In this document: piece by piece, positions 8,855 to 18,226 of the stretch
Layout: every line of letters starts with the position of its first letter
Numbering within the stretch: the first letter of the stretch is position 1
Origin: Meiothermus sp.
GTDB lineage: Bacteria; Deinococcota; Deinococci; Deinococcales; Thermaceae
Direction: 5' to 3'
Assembly: GCF_026004115.1 (NCBI RefSeq)
Contig: NZ_BPIM01000001.1
Coordinates: 1,488,001-1,552,000, forward strand
Length of the DNA: 64,000 bases
Notes under the pieces: generated by a model
Told to the model about the DNA's origin: nothing
The model's input: the letters and a program-made list of their open reading frames with translations, nothing else
The model's database searches: none
Program-made: the position numbers and the translations under genes

Positions 8855-8897
8855 GGGTAGGGTTGGGGTTCAGGAAAGCCCGCCCCAACCCTAACCC
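8855..8897 (+). terminator. Intra-operon hairpin between binding protein and ATPase genes
   Basis: Imperfect inverted repeat: the arm GGGTAGGGTTGGGG (8855-8868) pairs with CCCCAACCC plus TAACCC (8883-8897). There is no T-run. Hairpins after a binding-protein gene often lower expression of downstream transporter genes or protect the upstream mRNA; that role is inferred. Confidence 0.45.
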
Positions 8898-8911
8898 GAG
8901 ACCACGCTACG

Positions 8912-9943
8912 ATGGTACAGATGCTGCAAGAACCCCAAAACCAATCCACTCAGGCGGCCGTGATCCTGCACGGGGTGTCGTGTTACTTCGGTGCGGTAAA
9001 GGCCGTGGATGGAGTAGACCTGGAAATCTTTCCGGGTGAATTCTTCTCCATGCTGGGGCCATCGGGCTCGGGCAAGACCACCTGTTTGCGCCTCATCGGT
9101 GGGTTCGAGCAGCCTACCTCGGGGCATATTGTGCTGTTCGGGCAGGATGCCTCCCGGCTGCCGCCCTACGCCCGCGACGTGAACACGGTGTTTCAGGACT
9201 ATGCGCTTTTTCCACACATGAACGTACGCGACAACGTAGCGTATGCGCTCATGGTGCGGGGGGTGCCCCGGTCCGAACGCCACCGGCGGGCCGAGGAGAT
9301 GCTAGAACTGGTCAAGCTGGCAGGGTTAGGGGATCGGCGGCCTGGGCAACTCTCGGGGGGCCAGCGACAGCGTGTGGCCCTGGCTCGAGCGCTCATCAAC
9401 CAGCCCAAGCTGTTGTTGCTGGACGAGCCTTTGGGGGCACTGGACTTGAAGCTGCGCGAGGAAATGCAAATAGAGCTGAAGGCCCTGCAGCGCCAGCTCG
9501 GTATCACCTTCATCTACGTTACCCACGACCAGGGCGAGGCCCTTTCCATGTCGGATCGGGTGGCGGTGTTCAACCACGGAAAAATCGAGCAGCTCGACAC
9601 CCCCAAAGCCCTTTACGAATACCCTAAAACCGAGTTCGTAGCCCGCTTTGTGGGTAGCGCTAATGTGCTCGAGGGCCGCTTGTTGGGTCTTCGGGAAGGC
9701 AAGTATGCCTTGCGCCCGGAGCGCATCTCCATCGTGGTGGGTAGCCACTGCGGGGCCAACTGCCTCTGCGGTACCCTGCTGGACATCCACTACCTGGGGG
9801 CCCAGACCCGCTACGAGGTTCAAGTGGGCAGCGAGCGCCTGACGGCGGTGACATCCTCGGAAGAGCAGGATCTCCAGATTGGTAGCCCTGTCACCCTGCG
9901 CTGGGAAAGCGGTTCGCTGCGAGCCTTGCAGGAGGCCCCATGA
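8912..9943 (+). CDS. potA: Polyamine-type ABC transporter ATP-binding protein
   Basis: ATPase of the PotA/CUT1-like group, 343 residues. Walker A GPSGSGKTT (49-57), signature LSGGQRQRVALARAL, Walker B LLLLDEPLGALD, then a C-terminal TOBE-like regulatory domain from about residue 250. It overlaps the next permease gene by four bases (ATGA), indicating translational coupling. Together with 7526-8695 and the two permeases it forms a PotDABC-like importer. Confidence 0.92.
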   Translation: MVQMLQEPQNQSTQAAVILHGVSCYFGAVKAVDGVDLEIFPGEFFSMLGPSGSGKTTCLRLIGGFEQPTSGHIVLFGQDASRLPPYARDVNTVFQDYALFPHMNVRDNVAYALMVRGVPRSERHRRAEEMLELVKLAGLGDRRPGQLSGGQRQRVALARALINQPKLLLLDEPLGALDLKLREEMQIELKALQRQLGITFIYVTHDQGEALSMSDRVAVFNHGKIEQLDTPKALYEYPKTEFVARFVGSANVLEGRLLGLREGKYALRPERISIVVGSHCGANCLCGTLLDIHYLGAQTRYEVQVGSERLTAVTSSEEQDLQIGSPVTLRWESGSLRALQEAP

Positions 9944-10854
9944 CCCTGCGCCGACGCCTTTCCGATGTGCTGTATTTGCGGCCGCTCCTGCTGCTACTGC
10001 TGCTGCTGATACCGCCCGTACTGTGGCTGGGTGTCATCTACCTGGGCTCGCTCTTCAACCTGATGCTCTACAGCTTTTACTCCCTCAACGACTTTACCGG
10101 TCAGGTGGAGTATCGCTTCTCACTCTCGGCTTTTCGGCAGCTTTTTAGCTCTCCGGCCAATGTAGATATCGTGCTGCGCACCACCCTGATGGCCCTGGCG
10201 GTCACGCTGGCCTGCATCGCCATTGGCTTCCCGGTTGCCTATTACATCGCCTTTTACACCCAGGGCAATGCCAAGACCTTCTGGTATCTGATGGTGCTGT
10301 TGCCGTTGTGGTCGAGCTACCTGATCAAGGTGTATGCCTGGCGCTTAATTTTGGCGGGCGAAGGGGTGGTGAGCTGGTTTTTCAACCTGCTGGGGCTGGG
10401 CTGGCTTTTGCAGGGTATCCTGAGCCTGCCGGTGATAGGTGGCCCCAGTCTATCCAACAGCTACCTGGGCATGTTTTTGGTTTTTACCTACGTCTGGCTG
10501 CCTTACATGATTTTGCCCATCATCGCGGCGCTGGAGCGTGTCCCCAAATCGCTCATCCAGGCCTCGTCCGACCTGGGGGCCAGGCCCGCGCAGACCTTTC
10601 GCAAGGTGATCTGGCCGCTGGCCATTCCCGGTGTAGCAGCAGGTTCGATCTTTACCTTTTCCCTGACCCTGGGCGATTACATCATCCCCCAGGTGGTGGG
10701 GCAGCCAGGCTTTTTTATCGGGCAGATGGTCTATGTGCAACAAGGCACCGCAGGCAACCTGCCCCTGGCGGCGGCTTTCTCGGTGGTGCCGGTGGTCATC
10801 ATCGCTATTTACCTGCTCATCGTGCGGCGACTGGGGGCTTTTAATGCGCTGTGA
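9940..10854 (+). CDS. potB: Polyamine-type ABC transporter permease PotB-like
   Basis: Inner-membrane permease of 304 residues with about six predicted membrane helices and the ATPase-contact loop typical of the family ([25 protein letters not shown], about residues 206-230). It is coupled by ATGA overlap to the ATPase gene upstream and abuts the second permease. Best reading is the PotB subunit of a spermidine/putrescine-type importer. Confidence 0.9.
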   Translation: MTLRRRLSDVLYLRPLLLLLLLLIPPVLWLGVIYLGSLFNLMLYSFYSLNDFTGQVEYRFSLSAFRQLFSSPANVDIVLRTTLMALAVTLACIAIGFPVAYYIAFYTQGNAKTFWYLMVLLPLWSSYLIKVYAWRLILAGEGVVSWFFNLLGLGWLLQGILSLPVIGGPSLSNSYLGMFLVFTYVWLPYMILPIIAALERVPKSLIQASSDLGARPAQTFRKVIWPLAIPGVAAGSIFTFSLTLGDYIIPQVVGQPGFFIGQMVYVQQGTAGNLPLAAAFSVVPVVIIAIYLLIVRRLGAFNAL

Positions 10855-10905
10855 GGGTCTTGAGTCTCGCGCAGGTCTTTGGGCCAGGAGCACGGCTCCA
10901 GACTG

Positions 10906-10926
10906 GCAACTTGCAACTTGCAATCT
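10906..10926 (+). repeat. Short heptanucleotide repeat GCAACTT before the second permease
   Basis: Two perfect GCAACTT heptads and a degenerate third (GCAATCT) lie just before the likely start of the PotC-like gene. The tract is short, but heptads also occur in the phase-variable leaders near 23.9, 25.5 and 32.6 kb. Confidence 0.6.
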
Positions 10927-10946
10927 GTGGCATGGGAGGGAGGGGT

Positions 10947-11756
10947 ATGCCGGGTAAGCCTTCGCTGGGCCTGCGCTTAGCGTTCTACCTGGGGATGCTT
11001 TTTTTGCACTTCCCCATTGCCATCATCGTTTTGTATGCCCTGACCACCGAAGATCGCACCTACCAGTTTCCACCCCCGGGCCTGACCCTGCGCTGGTTTG
11101 GCGAGGCCATGCAGCGGACTGATATGTGGGCTGCATTGTGGCTGTCGTTGCAGGTAGCCGCCATGGCCACGGCCATCGCCTTAGTACTGGGGACTATGGT
11201 GGCGGCGGCCATGTACCGCTTTCAGTTTTTGGGCAAGGACTTTCTCACCGTGCTGCTAATTTTGCCCATCGCCCTGCCGGGCATCCTGACCGGCATTGCC
11301 CTCCTTACTACCTTCAAGCGGCTGGCCCTCGAGCCAAGCTTCTGGACGATTGTTATCGGCCACGCTACCTTTTGTATCGTCACGGTGTACAACAACGTGG
11401 TCGCCCGCTTCCGCCGCATGGGCTCCTCCCAGATGGAAGCCTCCATGGATCTGGGCGCGGACTGGTTTGCCACCTGGCGCCATGTGGTGCTACCCAGCCT
11501 CGCCACGGCGTTGTTGGCGGGTGGCATGTTGTCGTTTGCGCTCTCGTTCGACGAAGTAATTGTGACCACTTTTACCGCCGCCGACCAGAAGACCCTGCCC
11601 ATCTGGTTCTTAAACGAGCTATTCCGCCCCCGCGAACGCCCCATCACCAATGTGGTGGCGGTTTTTGTGATGCTAGTCACCTTTTTGCCGATTGTGCTGG
11701 CTCAGTGGCTTACCCGCCACACCGACGACCTGCACGGGGGAGGTAAGACGGGCTAA
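10947..11756 (+). CDS. potC: Polyamine-type ABC transporter permease PotC-like
   Basis: Second inner-membrane permease of the importer, about six helices and the loop [23 protein letters not shown] that contacts the ATPase. The ORF is open from a GTG at 10851 that overlaps the potB stop, but the first 32 residues (including the heptad tract) look non-conserved. The ATG at 10947 has GGGAGGG six bases upstream and starts directly before the first helix, so I prefer it (269 residues). The 10851 start remains possible through coupling. Confidence 0.88.
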   Translation: MPGKPSLGLRLAFYLGMLFLHFPIAIIVLYALTTEDRTYQFPPPGLTLRWFGEAMQRTDMWAALWLSLQVAAMATAIALVLGTMVAAAMYRFQFLGKDFLTVLLILPIALPGILTGIALLTTFKRLALEPSFWTIVIGHATFCIVTVYNNVVARFRRMGSSQMEASMDLGADWFATWRHVVLPSLATALLAGGMLSFALSFDEVIVTTFTAADQKTLPIWFLNELFRPRERPITNVVAVFVMLVTFLPIVLAQWLTRHTDDLHGGGKTG

Positions 11757-11938
11757 CAGTATAAGTAGCAAAGCAGAGGACTAAGTGGTCTGGTAACCAG
11801 GAACTCGGTATGAACTACAGTCCCTCCCAATGAACCACACATCGCAATTTGGGGCAATCAACGTGCTTCAAAACGTGCCGTAAAACAAGTTACCTGTGCA
11901 CTAAGCAACCCAAAACCGGACGAAAGTGAGGAAATAAT

Positions 11939-13381
11939 ATGGCCAAAACCCTTATAAGAGAGAGCAAGATGTTGATTGATGGAGAATTTGTCGCCGGGGA
12001 GAGCACCCCTCTGGACATCCTTAACCCGGCAACGGGCGAGGTACTCCTGAAGCTACCCGAGGCCTCGGCGGAACAGGTCAAACAGGCCGTGGCAGCTGCG
12101 GAAAAAGCCTTTGATTCCTGGTCGCAGACTACCCCTAAAGACCGTTCGCTGATGCTGCTCAAGCTGGCCGATAAGATCGATGCGCACGCCGAGGAGTTCG
12201 CCCGGCTGGAATCGCTCAACTGTGGGAAACCCTATCTGGCCGCGCTGAACGACGAGATCCCGGCCATCTCGGACTGCTTTCGTTTTTTTGCCGGGGCGGT
12301 GCGCTCGATGACCGGGGCCCTGGCCGGGGAGTACCTGGCCGGGCACACCAGCATGATTCGCCGCGATCCGGTGGGGGTGGTGGCCAGCATTGCCCCCTGG
12401 AACTACCCTTTGATGATGGCAGCCTGGAAACTGGCCCCGGCTCTGGCTGCGGGCAACACAGTGGTGCTAAAGCCCAGCGAGCAGACCCCCCTGACCACCC
12501 TCCGGTTGGCCGAACTGCTGGCTGAGATTTTCCCGCCGGGGGTGGTGAATGTGGTGACCGGGGTGGGGGAGACGGTGGGGGCCTCGCTGGTGGCGCACCC
12601 GGGGGTGCGGATGGTCTCACTCACGGGGGATGTGGCCACCGGCAGGCGGGTGCTCGAGGCCGCTTCGCAAAGCCTCAAGCGCACCCACTTAGAGCTCGGC
12701 GGTAAGGCCCCGGTCATCGTGATGGACGACGCCGACCTCGAGGCCGCCGTGCAGGGCATCAGAATCTTCGGCTACTACAACGCCGGGCAGGACTGCACCG
12801 CAGCCTGTCGGGTGTATGCGGGCAAGAAAATCTACGACAAGTTCGTGGCCGAGCTATCGGACGCGGTCAAGTCCATCAAGGTGGGCGCGCAAACCGACGA
12901 AGGGGTAGAGATGGGGCCCCTGATTACCGAGCGGCAGCGGGCGCGGGTGGCCAGCTTTGTGGAGCGGGCCAAGATGCAGAAGCATATCGAGGTGACCGCA
13001 GGGGGCCACCCCGCCGAGGGCAAGGGTTTCTTCTACGAGCCCACGGTGGTGGCCGGGGCCTTGCAGTCCGACGAAATCGTGCGGCGCGAGGTGTTTGGGC
13101 CGGTGGTCTCGGTCACCCGCTTCACAGACCCCGAGGAGGCCATCGCCTGGGCCAACGACTCCGACTACGGCCTGGCCAGCTCGGTCTGGACGCAGGATGT
13201 GGGTAAGGCCATGCGCATTGCCAGCCGTTTGCAGTACGGCTGCACCTGGATCAACACCCACTTCATGCTGGTGAACGAGATGCCGCACGGGGGGCTCAAG
13301 CAATCGGGCTACGGCAAGGACATGAGCCTGTATGCGCTCGAGGACTACACCGTAGCCCGGCACATCATGGTCAAGCACTAG
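11939..13381 (+). CDS. patD: Gamma-aminobutyraldehyde dehydrogenase (PatD-type)
   Basis: Aldehyde dehydrogenase of 480 residues, strikingly similar along its whole length to E. coli PatD (YdcW), which oxidises 4-aminobutyraldehyde from putrescine to GABA. Shared segments include SLNCGKP-like, [39 protein letters not shown], the catalytic Glu in [10 protein letters not shown], the catalytic Cys in [12 protein letters not shown] and the C-terminal [10 protein letters not shown]...RHIMVKH. GAGGAAA precedes the ATG. Its place directly after a polyamine importer strongly supports a putrescine-to-GABA role. Confidence 0.92.
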   Translation: MAKTLIRESKMLIDGEFVAGESTPLDILNPATGEVLLKLPEASAEQVKQAVAAAEKAFDSWSQTTPKDRSLMLLKLADKIDAHAEEFARLESLNCGKPYLAALNDEIPAISDCFRFFAGAVRSMTGALAGEYLAGHTSMIRRDPVGVVASIAPWNYPLMMAAWKLAPALAAGNTVVLKPSEQTPLTTLRLAELLAEIFPPGVVNVVTGVGETVGASLVAHPGVRMVSLTGDVATGRRVLEAASQSLKRTHLELGGKAPVIVMDDADLEAAVQGIRIFGYYNAGQDCTAACRVYAGKKIYDKFVAELSDAVKSIKVGAQTDEGVEMGPLITERQRARVASFVERAKMQKHIEVTAGGHPAEGKGFFYEPTVVAGALQSDEIVRREVFGPVVSVTRFTDPEEAIAWANDSDYGLASSVWTQDVGKAMRIASRLQYGCTWINTHFMLVNEMPHGGLKQSGYGKDMSLYALEDYTVARHIMVKH

Positions 13382-13424
13382 CGGCGATGGCTGCCCTCGG
13401 AGCCCTGGATCCGATTGCCTTGAA

Positions 13425-14801
13425 CTATAGCTGCGCAGTATCGCCCCAGTTTTGCAGCCCGGCCTGGTAGGCTGGGTTCTGGTAGCGCGATAGCAAAAAG
13501 GCCGGAGCATAGCCGGGCAATGCAGCGCCGGTCACATGAGCCGCAAGCAACTCTCCAGCCGCACAGGCGGCCATCACGCCAAAGCCCGATAGCGCCCCAA
13601 CGATGTAAGCCCCCTTAACCGGAAGGGGGCCAATCAGGGGACGGTTCTCCTGGGTTTTAAGGTAATAGCCCCCGTCTATCCAGGGCTTGGGGGCTTTCTC
13701 GAAATACCGTTGCATGCCCGGAACCATCACCGACAGGCCGCGCAGGGCCACCTCGGCGTAGTGGGGGTCTTTGGGAAGGGGGAAGACGGGCTCCACAGGC
13801 CCGGTGTGCAGGTTGTAGAGCACCAGCAGGGTGGTGCTGGCCTCCGGCCCATCGGGCCGGCAGTGGACACCCGAAGGAAGCTTTCCTAAGAGCCACCGGG
13901 TACTCTCCTCCTCGGCCAGCACGGCCCGTTCTTCGGGGCTCCAGGGCAGTTCTGTCTCGTCCATCCAGATGAGCATGGGGGCCTCGCGGGGTATAGCGCC
14001 CAGGGTCTCGCTGAAGCTCATCTTGAGATGCCGCTCGGCAAAGACGGGCAGTTCCACCCCCAGCAACTGGCCCACCTGTTTTTGCATGGGCCCGGCGGCG
14101 TTGATGAAGACCTGCGTCCCCAGGGTGTGCATGGAACCATCGGGGTATTTGACCTGCACAGACGCCACCGCCCCGCCCTTTAGATCCACCCCCACCACCT
14201 GGCCCCGTACCAGCCGAACCCCGCTTTCGCGGGCCTGTTCCAGCAGGTACATTCCCAGTTGCTGGGCCGAGAGCCAGCCCGCCCGGCGCACATGCAGTAC
14301 AGCCCGGGTGTGGGTGTTGAGGTAAGGAAAGTGCTGCTGAATCAGGGCTGGGTCGCTAATCAGGTCGGCTCCCTCGAGCCAGGGGTCGAAGCCCTGGGCA
14401 GGGGAGGGCCGGTAGGAACTGTGGCTGTGGTCGTGAACCCGCAGAGCCCCCGCGCCCTTCTGGGCAGCATCCAGGGCAGCCTGGGCCAGCATGGGAATTT
14501 TGCCTGCATCGCCAGAAGCGTAGAGGTAACCCCGGCGGTTTAGGTGGATGCGGTTGGAAGATTCGCGGGCGATGACCTCGAGCAGCTCGATGCTGCGGTT
14601 CATGAGGGCAATCATGTGCCCGTCCGGCCCCGGCCACCAGTTGCGGTAGGCCTCGGTAGACTTGTCGGAGGTGAGCGAAAGGGGGTCGCCTTGCTCCACA
14701 ATAACGATGTCCTTCAAGCCCTTTTTCCCCAGGTAATAGGCCGCCGCGACCCCGGCGATACCGGCTCCGCAGATAACGACTTCGGCTATGGGGTTGGTCA
14801 T
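13425..14801 (-). CDS. FAD-dependent amino-acid oxidase/dehydrogenase, DadA-like
   Basis: Flavoprotein of the DAO/DadA superfamily, 458 residues. The N-terminal dinucleotide-binding motif GAGIAGVAAAYYLG (about 12-25) and the FAD-contacting C-terminal GALSGFGVMAACAAGELLA are visible. Members oxidise amines or amino acids such as D-amino acids, glycine derivatives or gamma-glutamylputrescine. The substrate here is unknown, though the polyamine setting fits an amine. A perfect palindrome overlaps its promoter five bases upstream of the ATG. Confidence 0.85.
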   Translation of the reverse strand: MTNPIAEVVICGAGIAGVAAAYYLGKKGLKDIVIVEQGDPLSLTSDKSTEAYRNWWPGPDGHMIALMNRSIELLEVIARESSNRIHLNRRGYLYASGDAGKIPMLAQAALDAAQKGAGALRVHDHSHSSYRPSPAQGFDPWLEGADLISDPALIQQHFPYLNTHTRAVLHVRRAGWLSAQQLGMYLLEQARESGVRLVRGQVVGVDLKGGAVASVQVKYPDGSMHTLGTQVFINAAGPMQKQVGQLLGVELPVFAERHLKMSFSETLGAIPREAPMLIWMDETELPWSPEERAVLAEEESTRWLLGKLPSGVHCRPDGPEASTTLLVLYNLHTGPVEPVFPLPKDPHYAEVALRGLSVMVPGMQRYFEKAPKPWIDGGYYLKTQENRPLIGPLPVKGAYIVGALSGFGVMAACAAGELLAAHVTGAALPGYAPAFLLSRYQNPAYQAGLQNWGDTAQL

Positions 14802-14805
14802 AAAT

Positions 14806-14820
14806 TGTATACAGTATACA
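14806..14820. promoter_or_regulatory. Palindromic operator TGTATAC-N-GTATACA, GntR-like
   Basis: A perfect 15-bp palindrome directly upstream of the oxidase gene. On the minus strand it contains TATACT, a good -10 box, so a repressor bound here would block transcription. The core resembles operators of FadR-subfamily GntR regulators; no GntR gene lies in this window. Confidence 0.6.
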
Positions 14821-14883
14821 TCTAGAATCGGGCTGAGTTGGAAAGCCTGGCGCCAAAGGCCCAGGGCCGAAGGTAACAGCGAA

Positions 14884-16245
14884 TTAGCCCAGAAGCGCCT
14901 GCACCGCTTCCTCGAAGACCTCGGTGTGCCGCCGCACCTGCTCGGGGGTGGTCTCGGGCGAGATCAGGGTCATGTTGTGGAAGGGGGTGAGCAGAATGCC
15001 CCGGTTCAACATGAACAGATGAATAAAGGGGTCGAGGTCGGGGTCCTGGCCGGCCAGGGCCTCGGAACCATTCCGGGCCGGGTTGGGGCGGAAGAGGTAC
15101 TCCACCCGGCAGCCCACCCGGGTGACGTGCCAGGGCAGGCTGTGCTTTTTGATTACGTCCTGCACTTCGGCCTCGAGCTGCTCTCCCAGGGCCATCATGC
15201 GCCGGTAGGCGGCCTCGGTCAGGACGTGCTCGAGGGTAGCCCGCATGGCCGCCAGCGAGAGGGCGTTGGCCGCCAGGGTGCCCCCGATGCCTCCGGTATC
15301 AGCGTAGGGGGGTTGGATGACGCTGTGCGCTTTTTGCCCAACCTCCTCAGTGAAGCCATAGGCTGCGCTGGGAATACCGCTGCCCAGGGGTTTACCCACC
15401 GTCAGAATATCAGGCTCCAGGCCGTGTGCTTTGGTGTAGCCCCCCGGCCCTGCCGAGAGGGTGTGGGTTTCGTCGATGATGAGCAGCGTGCCGTAGCGGC
15501 GGGTAAGTTCGCGCAAGGCCTCGTGGTAGCCCGGCAGCGGCTGCACGATGCCCACGTTGGTCATCACCGGCTCGGCCAGCACCGCCGCCACGTCACCAGG
15601 GCGAAGGGCCTCTTCCAGGGCCGCCAGGTCGTTCCACTCCACCACTTTGGTGGTCAGGGTGGGGTCTACCTGGGGTCCGATGTTGCCGGGGCGGCTGGCG
15701 GGTTTTCCATCCACCAGCCAGGCGTAGGCCTCGTCCACCGTGCCGTGGTAGCAGCCGTGGAAGACCAGCACCTTGGGCCTGCCGGTAATGGCCCGCGCCA
15801 GCCGGAGCGAGAAGCGGTTGGCGTCGGTGGCCGAGAGAGCGAATTGCCAGTACTTGAGGCCAAAACGGCGCTGCAACTCCTCGGCTACCCAGAAGGCGTT
15901 CTCGGAGGGCAGCATGGTGGTGATACCCTTCTCTAGCTGCTGGGTGATGCTGGGCAGGGCAGCCTGGGGCGAGTGGCCGGTCATGGCCCCGGTGTCGCCC
16001 AGGCACAGGTCTATGTACTGAAGCCCGTCCACATCGCGAAATATGGCCCCCCTGGCCTCGGCCACAAAGATCGGGAAGCCCCCCGGCCAGCGGGTCATCC
16101 AGTGCATGGGCACCCCCGCCAGCAACGAGTTTTGCGCACGCTGATAGAGTTCAAACGACCTGGGGTGGCGCTCAGCAAAAAGCTGCTGCTCTGTTTGCAT
16201 CAGGGCTTTGACTTTGTTGCGATCAATGGTTGCGCTGGCGTTCAT
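14884..16245 (-). CDS. Class III PLP-dependent aminotransferase, glutamate-1-semialdehyde-like
   Basis: Aminotransferase of 453 residues. It has the class III core with the PLP-lysine in TVGKPLGSGIPSAAYG and the preceding acidic IIDETHTLSAGPGGY segment. The N-terminal RFP-type glycine-rich motif is replaced by HWMTRWPGGFPIFV, as in GSA-aminomutase-like aminotransferases of unknown substrate. The ATG at 16245 follows AGAGG. Its 3' end lies near the oxidase gene, and its start overlaps the acetyltransferase stop by four bases. Hence it is part of the operon running from 18888 down to 13425. Confidence 0.85.
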   Translation of the reverse strand: MNASATIDRNKVKALMQTEQQLFAERHPRSFELYQRAQNSLLAGVPMHWMTRWPGGFPIFVAEARGAIFRDVDGLQYIDLCLGDTGAMTGHSPQAALPSITQQLEKGITTMLPSENAFWVAEELQRRFGLKYWQFALSATDANRFSLRLARAITGRPKVLVFHGCYHGTVDEAYAWLVDGKPASRPGNIGPQVDPTLTTKVVEWNDLAALEEALRPGDVAAVLAEPVMTNVGIVQPLPGYHEALRELTRRYGTLLIIDETHTLSAGPGGYTKAHGLEPDILTVGKPLGSGIPSAAYGFTEEVGQKAHSVIQPPYADTGGIGGTLAANALSLAAMRATLEHVLTEAAYRRMMALGEQLEAEVQDVIKKHSLPWHVTRVGCRVEYLFRPNPARNGSEALAGQDPDLDPFIHLFMLNRGILLTPFHNMTLISPETTPEQVRRHTEVFEEAVQALLG

Positions 16246-16688
16246 GTTTCTACCTCTTGGAGGGGTTTGCGAAAGCACACGATGCGCTCGACTTCCTGGT
16301 AGCCCAGGCGGGCGTGGGCCAGGTGGCTCTGGGTATTCGAAATTTCACTATCGGAAGCCATCTCGGTACAACCCTGGGCCCGGGCCCAATCCTCGGCGGC
16401 CTCCACCAGCCGGCGCCCGACGCCGGTCTTGCGGTGGGTGGGTGCGACATACCAGCCCTCGAGGTAGCCCACCGGGCTGCTTTCGCAGCCCTCGGCGTAG
16501 GCCCGCAAGGAGACCTCCACAAAGCCCACCAGTGCCCCCTCCTGTTCGGCCACAAAACCCACCTGATGGTCGGACTGCAGGATTTCGGCCACCTCGAGCT
16601 CAAAATCCGAAGCGCTGTCGGGCCACAAGGCGGTGCGCAGCCGGAAGTAGGCCGGTAGGTCTTGAGGTTGCAAGCGCCGGATGGTCAA
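16242..16688 (-). CDS. GNAT-family N-acetyltransferase
   Basis: Small acetyltransferase of about 148 residues. The acetyl-CoA-binding loop is seen in YVAPTHRKTGVGRRLVEAAEDWA (Q/RxxGxG/A-type motif), followed by the ARLGYQEVERIVCFRK ending typical of aminoglycoside-type N-acetyltransferases. I place the start at a TTG (16688) preceded by GGGGAGGGG; this TTG overlaps the stop of the amidohydrolase gene (TTGA), and the 3' end overlaps the aminotransferase gene (ATGA). The acceptor is unknown; an amine of the local pathway is a fair guess. Confidence 0.82.
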   Translation of the reverse strand: MTIRRLQPQDLPAYFRLRTALWPDSASDFELEVAEILQSDHQVGFVAEQEGALVGFVEVSLRAYAEGCESSPVGYLEGWYVAPTHRKTGVGRRLVEAAEDWARAQGCTEMASDSEISNTQSHLAHARLGYQEVERIVCFRKPLQEVET

Positions 16689-18226
16689 GAGAACCCCTCC
16701 CCGCCCAGCACGGTGTGCTGTACACAAAGGCTGTAGGGGTCTTGTATATCACCCTCCAGCACTACAAAGTCGGCCCACTGGCCCATCTCCAGGCTGCCGC
16801 GGTTGCCCTCATCGCCCTGGGCGATGGCCCCGCCCTGCGTGTACGCCCAGAGGGCTTGCTCGAGGCCCACTTCGTTGCCCATCACCAGCGGCTCGTGCAG
16901 GGCGGCCTGCAAACCCTTGAGGGGCTCCACTTGATGCACCACCGGCCCGTCCGATGAAAAGGCTACCGTCAGGCCCGCTTCGAACATGGCCCGCAGGTTG
17001 AAGCAGCGCTTCAGCCACTCGTCGGGCACGTAGCGCTCGTAGTTGGCCCGCAGCTCGCGCAAAAAGATGGGCTGGGGTACGGCGATAACCCCCAGTTCGC
17101 GGGCTTTTTGCAGGTGCTCTGGGCCGGCCAGGCCAAAGTGCTCGAGGCGGTGGCGCGGGCCTGGGGTCTGCTGGTAGAGCCGCTCGTAGACCCGCAACAC
17201 CTGATCCAGGGCCCGGTCGCCGATGGCATGGGTGCCGATGCGAAAGCCTGCGCGGTGGGCCTCGAGCGCCAGAGCGAATAGCTCTTCCTCCTCGAAGCGC
17301 AGGATGCCGTACTGGGGAGGCTTTAGGGTCTTGTAGGGCTGGGAAATGGCGGCAGTAGCCCCGGAAAGCCCCCCATCGGCAAAAAACTTCACCGAGTCGC
17401 AACGCAGCCGGTCGGAAACGTGCTTCTCGGGCAGGGGGAAGGTCTCGGTGCCCCCGTCGGGGCGGCGGATGTAGAGCAGGTTGACCCGGATGGGGAGCTC
17501 GCCGCGTTCGTCCAAAGCCCGGTAGGCGGCGTAGAGCGGCGGGTCTACGGCGGGGTCGGTGGCGCTGGTGATGCCCAGGCTGCGCAGGTACGCGCATCCC
17601 GCCTTCACCCACAGCTCGTATTGGGCCTGGGTGGGCTCGCCCATAGCCCGAAAGACCAGCCCGTAGGCGGTTTCGTACAGGATGCCCTGGTCGTAGTGGA
17701 TCTCCCCACCGGGCACAGAGGTTTCTGGGGTAATGCCCGATAGCTGTAGGGCACGGGAATTCACCGCGTGAATGTGGGCGCAAGTACGGGTGAGCAGCAC
17801 CGGGTTATGGGGCGCAAGTTTGTCCAGGGCAGCTTTGGAAGGCATGGCCTTTTCGACCAGCATGGCCTCGTTCCAGCCCCGCCCCCACAACCACTCGCCG
17901 GGCTTCAGCGTCCTGGCCCGTTCTGCTACCCTGGCGTACACCTCGGCCAGCGAGGTAATGCCCCGCAAATCGAGCAGGGTGGTGCGCAGTTGCCCCACTT
18001 TCCAGATGTGCACGTGCGCGTCGTTGAAGCCGGGGAGCAGGGTGCGGCCTTCCAGGTGAAGCTGCGGAGTGCCCGGCGGGGCCAGCTTCAGAAGGTCGGA
18101 AAGGACGCCTGTAGCGGCAATCCTGCCGTTTTGCACGTAGAGGGCCTCGAGGGGCTCCAGGCGGTACACCCCCCCCCGCCTCGAGGGGTTCAGGATTTGG
18201 CCACCGTACAGGAGTAAACGGCTCAT
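16685..18226 (-). CDS. Amidohydrolase, YtcJ-like
   Basis: Metal-dependent amidohydrolase of 513 residues in the YtcJ group. The N-terminal metal site is GFNDAHVHIWK, the later metal ligands include IGTHAIGDRALDQVL, RHRLEHFGLA and FSSDGPVV. The family cleaves amide bonds in diverse small molecules; the substrate cannot be named. GGAAGGA precedes the ATG at 18226. It overlaps acetyltransferase genes by four bases on both sides, so the three are translated together. Confidence 0.88.
   Translation of the reverse strand: MSRLLLYGGQILNPSRRGGVYRLEPLEALYVQNGRIAATGVLSDLLKLAPPGTPQLHLEGRTLLPGFNDAHVHIWKVGQLRTTLLDLRGITSLAEVYARVAERARTLKPGEWLWGRGWNEAMLVEKAMPSKAALDKLAPHNPVLLTRTCAHIHAVNSRALQLSGITPETSVPGGEIHYDQGILYETAYGLVFRAMGEPTQAQYELWVKAGCAYLRSLGITSATDPAVDPPLYAAYRALDERGELPIRVNLLYIRRPDGGTETFPLPEKHVSDRLRCDSVKFFADGGLSGATAAISQPYKTLKPPQYGILRFEEEELFALALEAHRAGFRIGTHAIGDRALDQVLRVYERLYQQTPGPRHRLEHFGLAGPEHLQKARELGVIAVPQPIFLRELRANYERYVPDEWLKRCFNLRAMFEAGLTVAFSSDGPVVHQVEPLKGLQAALHEPLVMGNEVGLEQALWAYTQGGAIAQGDEGNRGSLEMGQWADFVVLEGDIQDPYSLCVQHTVLGGEGFS

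Noticed and set aside
14788-15936. Plus-strand ORF of 382 codons opposite the class III aminotransferase
   Set aside because: Shadow ORF; no family features.
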